Source of the DNA: Planctomycetota bacterium
GTDB lineage: Bacteria > Planctomycetota > UBA1135 > GCA-002686595
DNA: 50,187 bases
Reading direction: 5' to 3'
NCBI GenBank assembly: GCA_026692665.1
Contig: JAPLOF010000041.1
Coordinates: 1 to 50,187, forward strand
Shown here in pieces: positions 16,603-25,749 of this stretch; the first letter of the stretch is position 1; every line of letters starts with the position of its first letter. The position numbers were made by a program, and so were the translations under genes. The notes under the pieces are model-generated. The model did no database searches. It saw only the letters and a program-made list of their open reading frames with translations, and was not told the origin of the DNA.

Positions 16603-17654
16603 GCTTCCTCGCCCTCGAGAAGCTCGAGAAGCGCTGGCCCGACGGCACGCATGCCGTGCGCGGCGTCGACCTCGCGATCAGTGAGGGCGAGCTCGTCGTC
16701 CTCCTCGGCCCGTCGGGTTGCGGCAAGACGACGACGCTGCGCATGGTCGCGGGGCTTGAGATGCCGAGCGCCGGTCGCGTGCGACTCGGCGGCGCGGACG
16801 TCACCGCTCTCCCGCCTTCGCAGCGCGACGTCGGCTTCGTCTTCCAGTTCTACGCGCTCTATCCGCACATGACGGTCGCGGAGAACATCGCGTTCCCGCT
16901 CGAGTGCGCCGGCGTCGCACGGCCGGAGCGCGACGCCGCCGTACAGCGTGTCGCCGAGCGCCTCGATCTCGTCGCACTCCTAGGGCGCCGACCGCGCGCG
17001 CTGAGCGGCGGCGACCAGCAGCGCGTCGGACTCGCGCGCGCGATGGTCCGCAAGCCGCGCCTGTGGCTGATGGACGAGCCGCTCGGTTCGCTGGACGCCG
17101 CGCGCCGCGCCGAGATGTGCGAGCTGATCCGCGTGCAACAGCTGGCCGACCGCGTGACGACGATCTACGTGACGCACGACCAGGAGGAGGCCATGCGCCT
17201 CGCCGACCGCATCGTCGTGATGTCGCAGGGCGAGATCGTGCAGGCCGCTCCGCCGCGCGAGGTCTACGACAGGCCGGCGACGCTCTTCGTCGCGAAGTTC
17301 GTCGGTAGCCCAGGCATGAACCTGATCGAGGGCGACGTGCGCGCCGGTCGGTTCGTCCCGGCCGGCGCCCACGCATCGATCGCGCTGCCCAACGCCGTCG
17401 CCGACGGCCGCGTCGTTCTGGGCGCGCGGCCCGAGCACCTGCGTCTCGATCCGGCTGGCGCGCTGCGCGGACGCGTCGCGCTCGAGGCGCACGCGGGGCC
17501 GTGGCGACACGTGCACGTCGAGGGACCGTGGGGCCGCGCGCTGGCGCTGACCAGCGCGCACGAAACGCACGCGACCGGCGCGGAAGTGCGCGTCGCGTTC
17601 GATCCCGCCGGCATCCGCCTCTTCGACGCCGCGTCTGGCCGGAGCCTGGCATGA
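16599..17654 (+). CDS. ABC importer ATPase 1 (MalK/UgpC-like)
   Basis: This 351-residue ATPase starts at GTG 16599 in a GTGA overlap. Walker A is 'GPSGCGKTT' (37-45), the Q-loop lies in 'VFQFYALYPHMTV', the signature is 'LSGGDQQRV' (135-143), Walker B is 'LWLMDEP' with D159/E160, and the H-loop is in 'IYVTHDQEEA'. A TOBE-like regulatory domain follows ('LGARPEHLRL', 'VRVAFDPAGIRLFDAASG'). It should hydrolyse ATP for the permease pair above. A second, different ATPase follows directly (ATGA overlap), so the importer probably uses an ATPase heterodimer. Confidence 0.93.
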   Translation: MSFLALEKLEKRWPDGTHAVRGVDLAISEGELVVLLGPSGCGKTTTLRMVAGLEMPSAGRVRLGGADVTALPPSQRDVGFVFQFYALYPHMTVAENIAFPLECAGVARPERDAAVQRVAERLDLVALLGRRPRALSGGDQQRVGLARAMVRKPRLWLMDEPLGSLDAARRAEMCELIRVQQLADRVTTIYVTHDQEEAMRLADRIVVMSQGEIVQAAPPREVYDRPATLFVAKFVGSPGMNLIEGDVRAGRFVPAGAHASIALPNAVADGRVVLGARPEHLRLDPAGALRGRVALEAHAGPWRHVHVEGPWGRALALTSAHETHATGAEVRVAFDPAGIRLFDAASGRSLA

Positions 17655-18757
17655 GCACGCCGCTGCTCGCGATCCGCGGCCTGACGAAGCGCTTCGCGCG
17701 CAACGTGGCGCTCGACGCCGTCGACCTCGACGTGCACGACGCGCAGATCGTGGCCGTACTCGGTCCGACCGGCGCGGGCAAGACGACGCTCTTGCGCACG
17801 ATCGCCGGACTCGAGGATGCCGAGCACGGCTCGATGACGCTCGGCGGCCGCGACGCGCTATCGCTGCCGCCGGCCGAGCGCGACGTGGCGCTCGTCTTCC
17901 AGAACTTCTCCCTCTACCCGTCCAAGACGGTGCGCGCGAACCTGGAGTTCCCGCTGCGCGCCCCGGCCCGCCGCATGCCCGCGGCCGAGATCGCCGAGCG
18001 CGTCGCGTGGGCTGCGAAGATGCTGCACATCGAGCGGCTCCTCGACCGCCCCGCGCGCCGGCTGTCCGGCGGCGAGATGCAGCGCGTCGCGATCGGCCGC
18101 GCGATCGTGCGCCGGCCGAAGCTCTTCCTGATGGACGAGCCGCTGACGAACCTGGACGCGAAGCTGCGCGAGGAGCTGCGTTTCGAATTGCGCGCGCTGG
18201 CGCGCGAGCTGCGAGCCCCGGTGCTGTGGGCGACGCACGACGCTCTCGAGGCGCTGGCCATGGCGGACCAGATGGTCGTGCTCGACCGCGGCCGCGTGCT
18301 GCAGGCCGGGGTTCCCGCCGACGTCTACGAGCGACCCGCGTCGCCCGAGGTCGCGCGTCTCCTCGGCTGGCCGCCGGTCAACGTGATCGCGGCGCGCAAC
18401 GTGGCTGGACACTGGACAGCCGCCGACGGCACGCGCATCGCGCCCGCGCCGGCCGGCGCGACCGAGCGCGCGAACCTGGGCATCCGCGCGGAGAACCTCG
18501 CTCTCGCCGGCGGCCCCGTGCGCGTCCGCGTCGAGGTCGTCGAGCTGACCGGCCCCGCGCAGGTCGCCGTCGTGCCCTGGGCCGGCATCCGCGCGCACGC
18601 CCTGGCGTCGCGCACGCTCGAACTCGCTCCCGGCGCGCACGTCGCGCCGAGCGTCCGCCCCGACCACGTGATCGTGTGGCCCGCGACCTGCCGCGATCCT
18701 GCCCGCGGCGCTACTCTCCGCTGCTCGCCGCGCCGACCCATCCCTGGACGTGAACCC
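17651..18757 (+). CDS. ABC importer ATPase 2, reading frame without its own stop
   Basis: This second ATPase has Walker A 'GPTGAGKTT' (38-46), 'VFQNFSLYPSKTV', signature 'LSGGEMQRV' (138-146), Walker B 'LFLMDEP' with D162/E163, and a TOBE-like end ('GIRAENLAL', 'VRPDHVIVWP'). After about residue 346 the translation becomes Arg/Pro-rich and non-protein-like, and the frame stays open straight into the signal peptide of the next protein at 18758; the first in-frame stop is 23672-23674. I therefore split it at 18758. A lost TGA or a sequence error is likelier than a true cytoplasmic-to-exported fusion: TGC at 18689-18691 is one base from TGA, and a one-base shift would end the frame at TGA 18751-18753. 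Confidence 0.8.
18712..18717 (+). promoter_or_regulatory. Putative internal -10 box (TACTCT) before the ThuA/heme protein
   Basis: TACTCT lies about 40 bases before ATG 18758, in the stretch where the ATPase translation no longer looks like protein. It supports a separate gene with its own transcript start near 18724. Confidence 0.3.
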
Positions 18758-21700
18758 ATGCTGACTCTGCTTGCGTGCCTGCCGTTCGTGTTCGGCGAGT
18801 CGCCCGCTCCGCTCCACGTGTTCCTGCGCGGCGGTCCGAAGACGCACGGGCCGGGTCAGCACGAGCACGCGCTGTTCGTCGACGAATGGACGAAGCTGCT
18901 GCGCGAGCGCGGCGCCGAGGTCGACGGCGCGCTGACCTTCCCGACGCCCGAGCAGCTGGCGAAGACCGACGTGCTCGTGATCTACGCTGCCGAGGGGGCT
19001 TCGATCCACGGCGCCGAGCGCGAGCGCTTCGACGCGTTCCGCGCGCGCGGAGGCGGGCTCGTCGTGGTGCACGACGGCGTGTGCGGCGACGATCCCGAGT
19101 GGTTCGCCACGGTCGCCGGCGGCGCGTGGAAGCACGGCAAAGCCAAGTACAAGGAAGGCCCGACCGACGTCCACGTCACGAACAAGACGCACCCGATCAC
19201 GCGCGGGATGGCGAGTTGGCGCTTCGACGACGAGATCTACTGGGAGCTCGAGATGGATCCCGCGGCCGAGATCCTCGCGCGCGGCTTCCACACCGTGTTC
19301 GACGCGACGCCGCAGGCCTGGGTGCTCGAGAAAGGGCCGGCGCGCAGCTTCGTTTCGATCCAGGGGCACGAGTGGACGTCGTTCTCGCACCCGGCGTGGC
19401 GCGCGATGCTGTTGCGCGGGATCGCGTGGGCCGGGCACCGCGAGGACGTGGACGTGCTCGTGTCGAAGGACGAGCTCGCGAGCCTGGCCTATCCGCCCGG
19501 CGGACCGACTGCGCCCGAGAAGGCGCACGAGTCGATCGTCGTGCACCCGGACTTCCAGCTCTCGCTTGTCGCGGCCGAGCCGCTGATCGAGAAGCCCATC
19601 TCGATCGAGTGGGACGCGCGCGGCCGGATGTGGGTCGCGCTGACGCCCGGGTATCCCGAGAAGGCGCAGTTCAGCGGCATTCCGCCCCACGACGAGATCG
19701 TCGTGCTCGAGGACAAGGACGGCGACGGGCGCATGGACGCGCGCAAGCAGTTCTGCGGCGGACTCGACCTCGTGACGAGCCTCGTGCTGCATCGCGACGG
19801 CGCGATCGTGTCGGCGTCGCCCGACATCTTCTTCATTCGCGACACGGACGGCGATGGCGTCGGCGAAACGCGGGAGACGCTTTTCACGGGCTTCGGTTTC
19901 GGCGACACGCACGCGGTCGTCAGCAACCTGCGCTGGGGCGTCGACGGGTGGATCTATGCCACGCAGGGCTACAGCGGCGGCGCGTCGCGGCACGTGACGA
20001 ACGCGGCGGGCAAGGACTTCGGGCACATCGGGAACGGGATCTTCCGCTTCAAGCCCGACGGCAGCGCGATCGAGATGGTGTCGAGCTACGGCTCGAACAC
20101 TTGGGGCCTCGACTTCGACGAGTCGGGCGAGCTCTTCTTCACGATGGCGAACGGCGCGCACCTGCGGCACGTGGTGGTGCCGGAGCGCGTGCTCGCGGAT
20201 GCGCGCGTCGGCGGCGTCGAGAGCTGGACGGACGTTCCCGATCACGACCGGGTGTTCCCGCTCGTGACTCGGACGGAGGCGCCGTACGCGCAGATCGACT
20301 TCGTCGGCGGGTTCACGGCGGCGTCGGGCTGCACGATGTACACGGGCGGAGCGTGGCCGGAGAAGTGGAACGGCGTGCACTTCGTCGCCGAGCCGACGGT
20401 GAATCTCGTTCACTGCGATGTCGTCGAACCCAAGGGTGTGACGTTCACCGCGAAGAAGGACCGCGAGGCCGAGTTCATGGCGAGCACGGACCTTTGGTTC
20501 CGCCCTGTGCACGCTCGCGTCGGTCCGGACGGCGCGCTGTACGTGCTCGACTTCTACAACCAGGCCGTCGTGCACAACGACACGCGCGGGCCGAAGCACG
20601 GGCCGACGAACGCGGCGATCCGACCCGATCGCGATCACACGCACGGGCGTATTTGGCGCATTCACTACAAGCTCGCGAACTCCATGACAACCTTCCTCTC
20701 GGATGCGGACGCGTGGGCGCTTGCGTCACAGCTCGGGAACGCCAACCGCCTGACACGCATGACCGCACAACGAGCCCTGGTCGACCGCGGCGGGGCCGAG
20801 GCGATCAGGGCCACGCGGGGGATGCTCAACTCGGACGCGCCGCTCGCGCGGCTCCACGCGTTGTGGGCACTGGAGGAACTCGGCGCCCTGGAACCCGAGG
20901 CCCTCGCGCGCGCGCTCGAAGACGGCGACATGCGCGTGCATTCCAACGCTGCGCGGGTCGCCGGATCGTCCACCCGCGCGCGGACGTCGCCCGCGGTGAC
21001 CTCCGCCCTCGTGATCCTCGCGTCGTCGATGGACGCGCGCGAGCGCCTGGAGGCCATCGTCGCGCTGGGCGAGTGCGCGGCAGACCCCGCGGTCGCCGAC
21101 GCCGTCGTGCTCGCCTGGACGCGGCTCGCCGACGATTGGTCCCGCTCCGCCGCCGTGCGCGCGGCGCTGCGCCAAGGCCCCGAGTTCTGGCGCGCGCTGG
21201 AACGCTGCGGGGCCGCGGGCGCGACGGCGGATCTGGCCGCACAGGTCGTGCGCCGCACCGCGAAGTCGGCGACCCCCGTGCAGATCGAGGCCATGCTCGC
21301 GTTCGCGGCGGGAACCGCGCAGCGAGATCCGGCCGCGGCGCGCGCTCTCCTGGAGGCGCTCTCCGCCAGCGCTCCGGACACGATCGCGGCGGGTGCCGGC
21401 GGCGCGAAGTCGCTGGCCGACCTACTCGCCTCGGCCAACTTGGGCGTCGCAGTCGCGGCGATGCCCGTCGCGGCGCGGCTCTCCGCCGCCGAACGTCCGA
21501 CGCGCGAGGTCGAGGCCCTGTCCTCGCGCCTCTCGAAGGTCCTCGCCGACGAGGCCAGCGACGACGCGTCGCGCGTCGCCGCACTGCGCGCGTTGGTGAC
21601 CGCCCCTGAGCACCGCGCAGCGGCGATCGCTTCGGCCGCGCAGCTGCTCGCGCCGACGGTGGCGTTGCCGACGCAGATCGCCGTGGTGGACGCGCTCGGC

Positions 21701-23674
21701 TCCATCGAGGACCTGGACGCGGCGCGCAGCCTGTGCCGCGCGTTCCCCGCGGCGTCGAGTTCCGTCCAGGAGCGCATCTTCGAGAAGCTCGTCGCTCGCG
21801 CCAGCTGGTCGAGCGCGCTCCTCGACGCGATCGAATCGGCACAGATCGGCGGGGGCGCGCTCGGACCCCAGCGCACGCACCGTCTGCGCACGCACGCCGA
21901 CTCCGCCGTCGCCAAGCGCGCCGACGCGTTGCTCGGCCAGGCCACCGCGAGCGGCGCGGCGATCGACGCGCTCGTCGCGAAGCTTTTGCCCGATGTCGAC
22001 AAGCCCGGCAACGCCGAGAACGGCAAGGACGTCTTCACGACGAACTGCGCCAGCTGTCACACCGCGAACGGCGCGGGCGGCAAGATCGGGCCCGACATCA
22101 CGGGCATGGGCGCGCACGGCGCGCGCGAGCTGCTGCCCATCATCCTCGACCCGAGCCGCACGGTCGAAGCGGGCTACTCGGAGTGGATCGCCGAGACGAA
22201 GGACGGCGAGATCAAGAGCGGCATCCTCGCGCGCGAGAGCGATCGCTCGATCCTCTTGCGCTCGGCCACGGGCGAGTTCGAACTCGAGCGCGCCGACATC
22301 GAGACGCTCAAGAACACGGGGCGCTCGCTGATGCCCGCTGGGTTCGAGACGCTCGGACCCGCGGCGTTGCGCGACGTCATCGCGTACCTCTCGGCGGGCA
22401 CCGAGGGCTACCGCGTGCTCGACCTGAAGGACGTGGCGTCGGCGAACAGCTCGATCGGCCTGTACGACGTCAAGCGCGACGCGAACCCGATGCGCTTCCG
22501 GCGGTACGGCATCCAGGACGTGCGCGGAGTGCCGTTCGACGTGCTCGATCCGAAGCGGACGGCGTCGGGCAACAACGTGCTCGTGCTCAAGGGCGGCCTG
22601 CAGGCCGACTGGGACAGCAAGACCAAGATGCCGCAGCGCGTCGAAGTCACTGTCGGCGCGGTCGTCGAACGCGTGCACGTCCTGGGCGGCATCGCGGCGT
22701 GGGGCTTTCCCTACTTCCAGGACGTCGAGCCCATCCTGAAGTGGACGTGGGTATACGCGGACGGCGAGCGCGAGGAGGTCGTGCTGAAGAACGGCGTCGA
22801 GTTCGGCGACTGGATCGGGCGTCACGACGTGCCGGGGTCCGAGTTCGTCGAGGACATCCTGGCCGAGGACAGCTGGGGTCAGGTGCGCTACCACGCGCTC
22901 GCGCCGAAGCGGCACGTCGAGGTCGCGAGCATCGTGCTCGAGAGCTACGACAACCGGTACGCGCCGACGCTGGTCGCGCTGACGGCGGAGCTGCCGGGCG
23001 CGCCCAAGCGCGCGGTGCCAGCCAAGGCGCCCGAGCGTGCGACCGCGAAGGTGGTCCTGATCGGCGGCGGATCGAGCCACGACTTCGAGCGGTGGTTCGA
23101 CCGCGAGGACCGCGCGATCCTGGCTGGCGTCGCGGGCGACGACATGCTCTACACGAGCTCGACCGCGGGCCTCGCGGAGCGGCTTGCCGGCGCGCGCGTG
23201 CTGGTGCTCTCGACCAACCAGCCGATCGCAGCCGGGGACCTGCGGGTCCTCGTCGACTTCGTCGACCGGGGCGGCAGCCTGCTGCTGCTCCACCCCGGCA
23301 CGTGGCGCAATTGGCCCGACTGGATGGGCCACGACGAGTTCGCCGGCGGAGCGGCGTCGAGCCACGAGGCCTTCGCGGCGTTCGACGTGACGATCGCCGA
23401 TCCGAAGCACCCGCTGTGCGCGTCGGTGCCGGCGACGTTTCGCATCGAAGACGAGCTCTACCGGATCGAGCTGTCGAGGAACGCGCCCGACGTCGTCGTG
23501 CTCGCGAAGGGCCGCTCGATATCGACGGGACTCGAGTACCCAGTGCTGTGGACACGCGTGCACGGCCAGGGCCGCGTCGTCGGCTTCACGCTCGGCCACG
23601 ACGGCCGCGCGCACGAACACGCAGCATTCCGCACGCTGCTCCAGAACTCCGTCCGCTACCTGATGCAACCATGA
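18758..23674 (+). CDS. Exported ThuA / beta-propeller dehydrogenase-like / HEAT / cytochrome c / ThuA protein
   Basis: This 1638-residue protein begins with a short signal peptide ('[15 protein letters not shown]'). Residues about 18-228 form a ThuA-like domain ('[24 protein letters not shown]', '[10 protein letters not shown]'). Residues about 265-638 are a Pirellula/Verrucomicrobium-type membrane-bound dehydrogenase propeller ('[15 protein letters not shown]', '[10 protein letters not shown]', '[16 protein letters not shown]', 'GRIWRIHY'). HEAT-like helices fill 650-1075. A heme domain of the same lineage has C1097-A-S-C1100-H1101. Residues 1220-1420 look beta-rich, and a second ThuA-like domain closes the protein (1431-1638). 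It probably performs a periplasmic redox step on a sugar-like ligand with heme as electron carrier; this is inference. Its TGA overlaps the next ATG. Confidence 0.85.
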   Translation: MLTLLACLPFVFGESPAPLHVFLRGGPKTHGPGQHEHALFVDEWTKLLRERGAEVDGALTFPTPEQLAKTDVLVIYAAEGASIHGAERERFDAFRARGGGLVVVHDGVCGDDPEWFATVAGGAWKHGKAKYKEGPTDVHVTNKTHPITRGMASWRFDDEIYWELEMDPAAEILARGFHTVFDATPQAWVLEKGPARSFVSIQGHEWTSFSHPAWRAMLLRGIAWAGHREDVDVLVSKDELASLAYPPGGPTAPEKAHESIVVHPDFQLSLVAAEPLIEKPISIEWDARGRMWVALTPGYPEKAQFSGIPPHDEIVVLEDKDGDGRMDARKQFCGGLDLVTSLVLHRDGAIVSASPDIFFIRDTDGDGVGETRETLFTGFGFGDTHAVVSNLRWGVDGWIYATQGYSGGASRHVTNAAGKDFGHIGNGIFRFKPDGSAIEMVSSYGSNTWGLDFDESGELFFTMANGAHLRHVVVPERVLADARVGGVESWTDVPDHDRVFPLVTRTEAPYAQIDFVGGFTAASGCTMYTGGAWPEKWNGVHFVAEPTVNLVHCDVVEPKGVTFTAKKDREAEFMASTDLWFRPVHARVGPDGALYVLDFYNQAVVHNDTRGPKHGPTNAAIRPDRDHTHGRIWRIHYKLANSMTTFLSDADAWALASQLGNANRLTRMTAQRALVDRGGAEAIRATRGMLNSDAPLARLHALWALEELGALEPEALARALEDGDMRVHSNAARVAGSSTRARTSPAVTSALVILASSMDARERLEAIVALGECAADPAVADAVVLAWTRLADDWSRSAAVRAALRQGPEFWRALERCGAAGATADLAAQVVRRTAKSATPVQIEAMLAFAAGTAQRDPAAARALLEALSASAPDTIAAGAGGAKSLADLLASANLGVAVAAMPVAARLSAAERPTREVEALSSRLSKVLADEASDDASRVAALRALVTAPEHRAAAIASAAQLLAPTVALPTQIAVVDALGSIEDLDAARSLCRAFPAASSSVQERIFEKLVARASWSSALLDAIESAQIGGGALGPQRTHRLRTHADSAVAKRADALLGQATASGAAIDALVAKLLPDVDKPGNAENGKDVFTTNCASCHTANGAGGKIGPDITGMGAHGARELLPIILDPSRTVEAGYSEWIAETKDGEIKSGILARESDRSILLRSATGEFELERADIETLKNTGRSLMPAGFETLGPAALRDVIAYLSAGTEGYRVLDLKDVASANSSIGLYDVKRDANPMRFRRYGIQDVRGVPFDVLDPKRTASGNNVLVLKGGLQADWDSKTKMPQRVEVTVGAVVERVHVLGGIAAWGFPYFQDVEPILKWTWVYADGEREEVVLKNGVEFGDWIGRHDVPGSEFVEDILAEDSWGQVRYHALAPKRHVEVASIVLESYDNRYAPTLVALTAELPGAPKRAVPAKAPERATAKVVLIGGGSSHDFERWFDREDRAILAGVAGDDMLYTSSTAGLAERLAGARVLVLSTNQPIAAGDLRVLVDFVDRGGSLLLLHPGTWRNWPDWMGHDEFAGGAASSHEAFAAFDVTIADPKHPLCASVPATFRIEDELYRIELSRNAPDVVVLAKGRSISTGLEYPVLWTRVHGQGRVVGFTLGHDGRAHEHAAFRTLLQNSVRYLMQP

Positions 23675-24543
23675 GCAAGAAGACTGCAGTCACCGTCGAC
23701 AACTCGCGCCGAGGAATCCTCGAGCGCTTCCGCGCCCAGATCGCGCGGGGCGAACCGATCATCGGCGGCGGCGCCGGTACCGGACTGTCCGCGAAGAGCG
23801 AGGAGGCCGGCGGCATCGACCTCTTGATCGTCTACAACTCCGGCCGCTACCGCATGGCCGGGCGTGGGTCGACGGCGGGCCTGATGCCCTACGGCAACGC
23901 GAACCAGATCGTGAAGGAGATGGCGTTCGAGATCCTGCCGGTCGTGAAGAAGACGCCAGTGCTCGCGGGCGTGTGCGGCACCGACCCGTTCATGATGCCG
24001 CGGCTCTTCCTGCGCGAGCTGATCGAGCTCGGCTTCGCCGGCATCCAGAACTTCCCCACCGTCGGCCTGATCGAAGGCGAGCTGCGCGCGACGCTCGAGG
24101 AGACCGGCATGGGCTTCGGCCTCGAGGTCGACGTCGTCCGGATGGCGCACAAGCTCGACCTGTTGACCACGCCCTACGTCTTCAACGTGGACGAAGCGGC
24201 CGCGATGACCGAGGCCGGCGCGGACATCGTCGTCGCGCACATGGGCTGCACCAGCGGCGGCGCGATCGGCGCGAAGAGCGTCAAGACGCTCGACAGCTGC
24301 GTCGAGCGCGTCCAGGCGATCGTCGACGCGGCGCGCAAGGTGCGCAAGGACGTCATGTGCCTCTGTCACGGTGGGCCCATCGCGATGCCGGACGACGCGC
24401 AGTACATGATCGACCGCGTGAAGGGCCTCAGCGGCTTCTACGGCGCCAGCTCGACCGAACGCCTCCCGACCGAGATCGCGATCAAGGCCCAGGTCGAGGA
24501 CTTCAAGCGGATCCGCCTGCCGAAGCGCGGAGCGAAGCGATGA
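23671..24543 (+). CDS. PEP-hydrolase-like TIM-barrel protein (Tm-1 C-domain family)
   Basis: This 290-residue protein matches the family once called TIM-barrel signal transduction protein and now PEP hydrolase-like: '[38 protein letters not shown]', '[11 protein letters not shown]', '[12 protein letters not shown]', '[26 protein letters not shown]', '[26 protein letters not shown]' and '[15 protein letters not shown]'. It is related to phosphoenolpyruvate mutase-type barrels and is the usual partner of UPF0261 proteins, here encoded at 12018 at the far end of the operon. Its reaction is unknown. It overlaps both neighbours by four bases (ATGA). Confidence 0.88.
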   Translation: MSKKTAVTVDNSRRGILERFRAQIARGEPIIGGGAGTGLSAKSEEAGGIDLLIVYNSGRYRMAGRGSTAGLMPYGNANQIVKEMAFEILPVVKKTPVLAGVCGTDPFMMPRLFLRELIELGFAGIQNFPTVGLIEGELRATLEETGMGFGLEVDVVRMAHKLDLLTTPYVFNVDEAAAMTEAGADIVVAHMGCTSGGAIGAKSVKTLDSCVERVQAIVDAARKVRKDVMCLCHGGPIAMPDDAQYMIDRVKGLSGFYGASSTERLPTEIAIKAQVEDFKRIRLPKRGAKR

Positions 24544-24959
24544 GCTGCGCCGAGTGCCTGCGCTTCGTCACGTCGAAGGACGCACAGCTCGAGGATCTGC
24601 CGTGGGGCCAGCACGAGTGGCTCGCGCGCGCCGGCCTCACCGACTCGAAACTGCTCCAGCTCGTGCGTGTCACGATGCCACCTGGACGCAGCCACGCGTT
24701 CCACCGCCACCCGTCGATGGAGGAGCTCGTGATGGTCGTCTCCGGCCGCGTCGAGCAGTGGGTCGGGCGCGAGAAGCGCATCCTGGGCCCGGGAGAACTC
24801 GCGCACGTGCCGATGGACGAGGTCCACGGCTCGTACAACGTCTTCCAGGAACAGGTCGTGTTCCTGGCGATCCTCTCCCCCGCCACATTCGAGGGCCCGG
24901 CACTGATCGACGTGTCGCAGGACGAGCCTTGGCGCTCGCTGCGCGGGCCGCCAGGGTGA
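24540..24959 (+). CDS. Small cupin protein
   Basis: This 139-residue single-domain cupin has motif 1 '[21 protein letters not shown]' with metal ligands His55, His57 and Glu61 or Glu62, and motif 2 '[17 protein letters not shown]' with His96. The metal site therefore looks complete. Such cupins act as sugar isomerases, dioxygenases or ligand sensors; as the last gene of an importer operon a catabolic or isomerase role is plausible but unproven. The ATG overlaps the TIM-barrel stop. Confidence 0.85.
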   Translation: MSCAECLRFVTSKDAQLEDLPWGQHEWLARAGLTDSKLLQLVRVTMPPGRSHAFHRHPSMEELVMVVSGRVEQWVGREKRILGPGELAHVPMDEVHGSYNVFQEQVVFLAILSPATFEGPALIDVSQDEPWRSLRGPPG

Positions 24960-24962
24960 GCA

Positions 24963-24981
24963 GCACGGCACCACGCCGTGC
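24963..24981. terminator. Bidirectional terminator-like hairpin
   Basis: GCACGGC (24963-24969) pairs perfectly with GCCGTGC (24975-24981) around the loop ACCAC. It sits in the 28-base gap between the convergent cupin and rhomboid genes. There is no U-tract, so its efficiency is uncertain. Confidence 0.45.
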
Positions 24982-24987
24982 GCGCGC

Positions 24988-25749
24988 TCAACCCCAGCCG
25001 TGCACGAGGGCGCTCGTCATCGTGACGACGAACAGGAAGGGCACGATCAGCACGACCATGGCGGCGGCCCCGATCCAGCGCCGCACGGTCATGCGCGGTT
25101 CCACGAGCAGCGGCCGGTCGACCAGGAAACCGCCGAGGAAGCCGAAGAGAAGTCCGCCGAAGTGAGCCGCGTTGTCCACCTGCGGGATCGTGAGTCCCAG
25201 GGCGACGTTGATCGCGATCAGCATGAGGATGCTGCGCAACTGGCCGCGGAACAGCTCTTTCGGCATCTCGCGCCGGTGCCGCACGAAGAACGCGAGCGTG
25301 GCTCCGAGGAGCCCGAAGATGGCGCCCGATGCACCCAGCGAGACGACCTCCGGATTCCAGGCGATGCTGGTCACGGAAGCCGCGACACCACAGATCAGGT
25401 ACAGCGTCAGGAAGCCCGCGCCGCCGAGGTACGCCTCGGCGAACGGCCCCAGGACGCGCAGGCCCCACATGTTGAAGAACAGGTGGAGGAGACCACCGTG
25501 CAGGAACGTGCTCACCACGAGGCGCCACCACTCCCCATCGAGCCGGATCGCGTGGTACTGATTCGCGCCGAGGTCGTAGGCCATCTGGCCGCTGACGGAC
25601 ATCGCGTCCGCGCCACGCGTCAGCATCCAGCCGAACGCCGCCAAGTTCAGGCCGATCAGCAGCCACGTGGCCCATGTGCCGCGCCCGACGACGAGCTGGA
25701 CGCGCTGGGGCTCGGTTGCGGGCTGCGCGGGATCGCCGAGGATCTGCAT
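24988..25749 (-). CDS. Rhomboid family intramembrane serine protease
   Basis: This 253-residue membrane protein has the rhomboid catalytic dyad: Ser141 in 'GASGAIFG' and His196 in 'NAAHFGGLLFGFLGG'. The preceding 'FLHGGLLHLFFNMWGL' is the usual helix-2 motif. Rhomboids cut transmembrane segments of other proteins inside the membrane. Its ATG overlaps the TGA of the 928-residue exported protein (TGATG), so the two are probably co-translated. Its substrate is unknown. Confidence 0.92.
   Translation of the reverse strand: MQILGDPAQPATEPQRVQLVVGRGTWATWLLIGLNLAAFGWMLTRGADAMSVSGQMAYDLGANQYHAIRLDGEWWRLVVSTFLHGGLLHLFFNMWGLRVLGPFAEAYLGGAGFLTLYLICGVAASVTSIAWNPEVVSLGASGAIFGLLGATLAFFVRHRREMPKELFRGQLRSILMLIAINVALGLTIPQVDNAAHFGGLLFGFLGGFLVDRPLLVEPRMTVRRWIGAAAMVVLIVPFLFVVTMTSALVHGWG

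Noticed and set aside
17651..23674. A single 2007-residue ATPase-heme fusion protein
   Set aside because: The junction sequence does not look like protein, the second part starts with its own signal peptide and a promoter-like box, and the domains belong in different compartments. Kept as a finding rather than a gene call.
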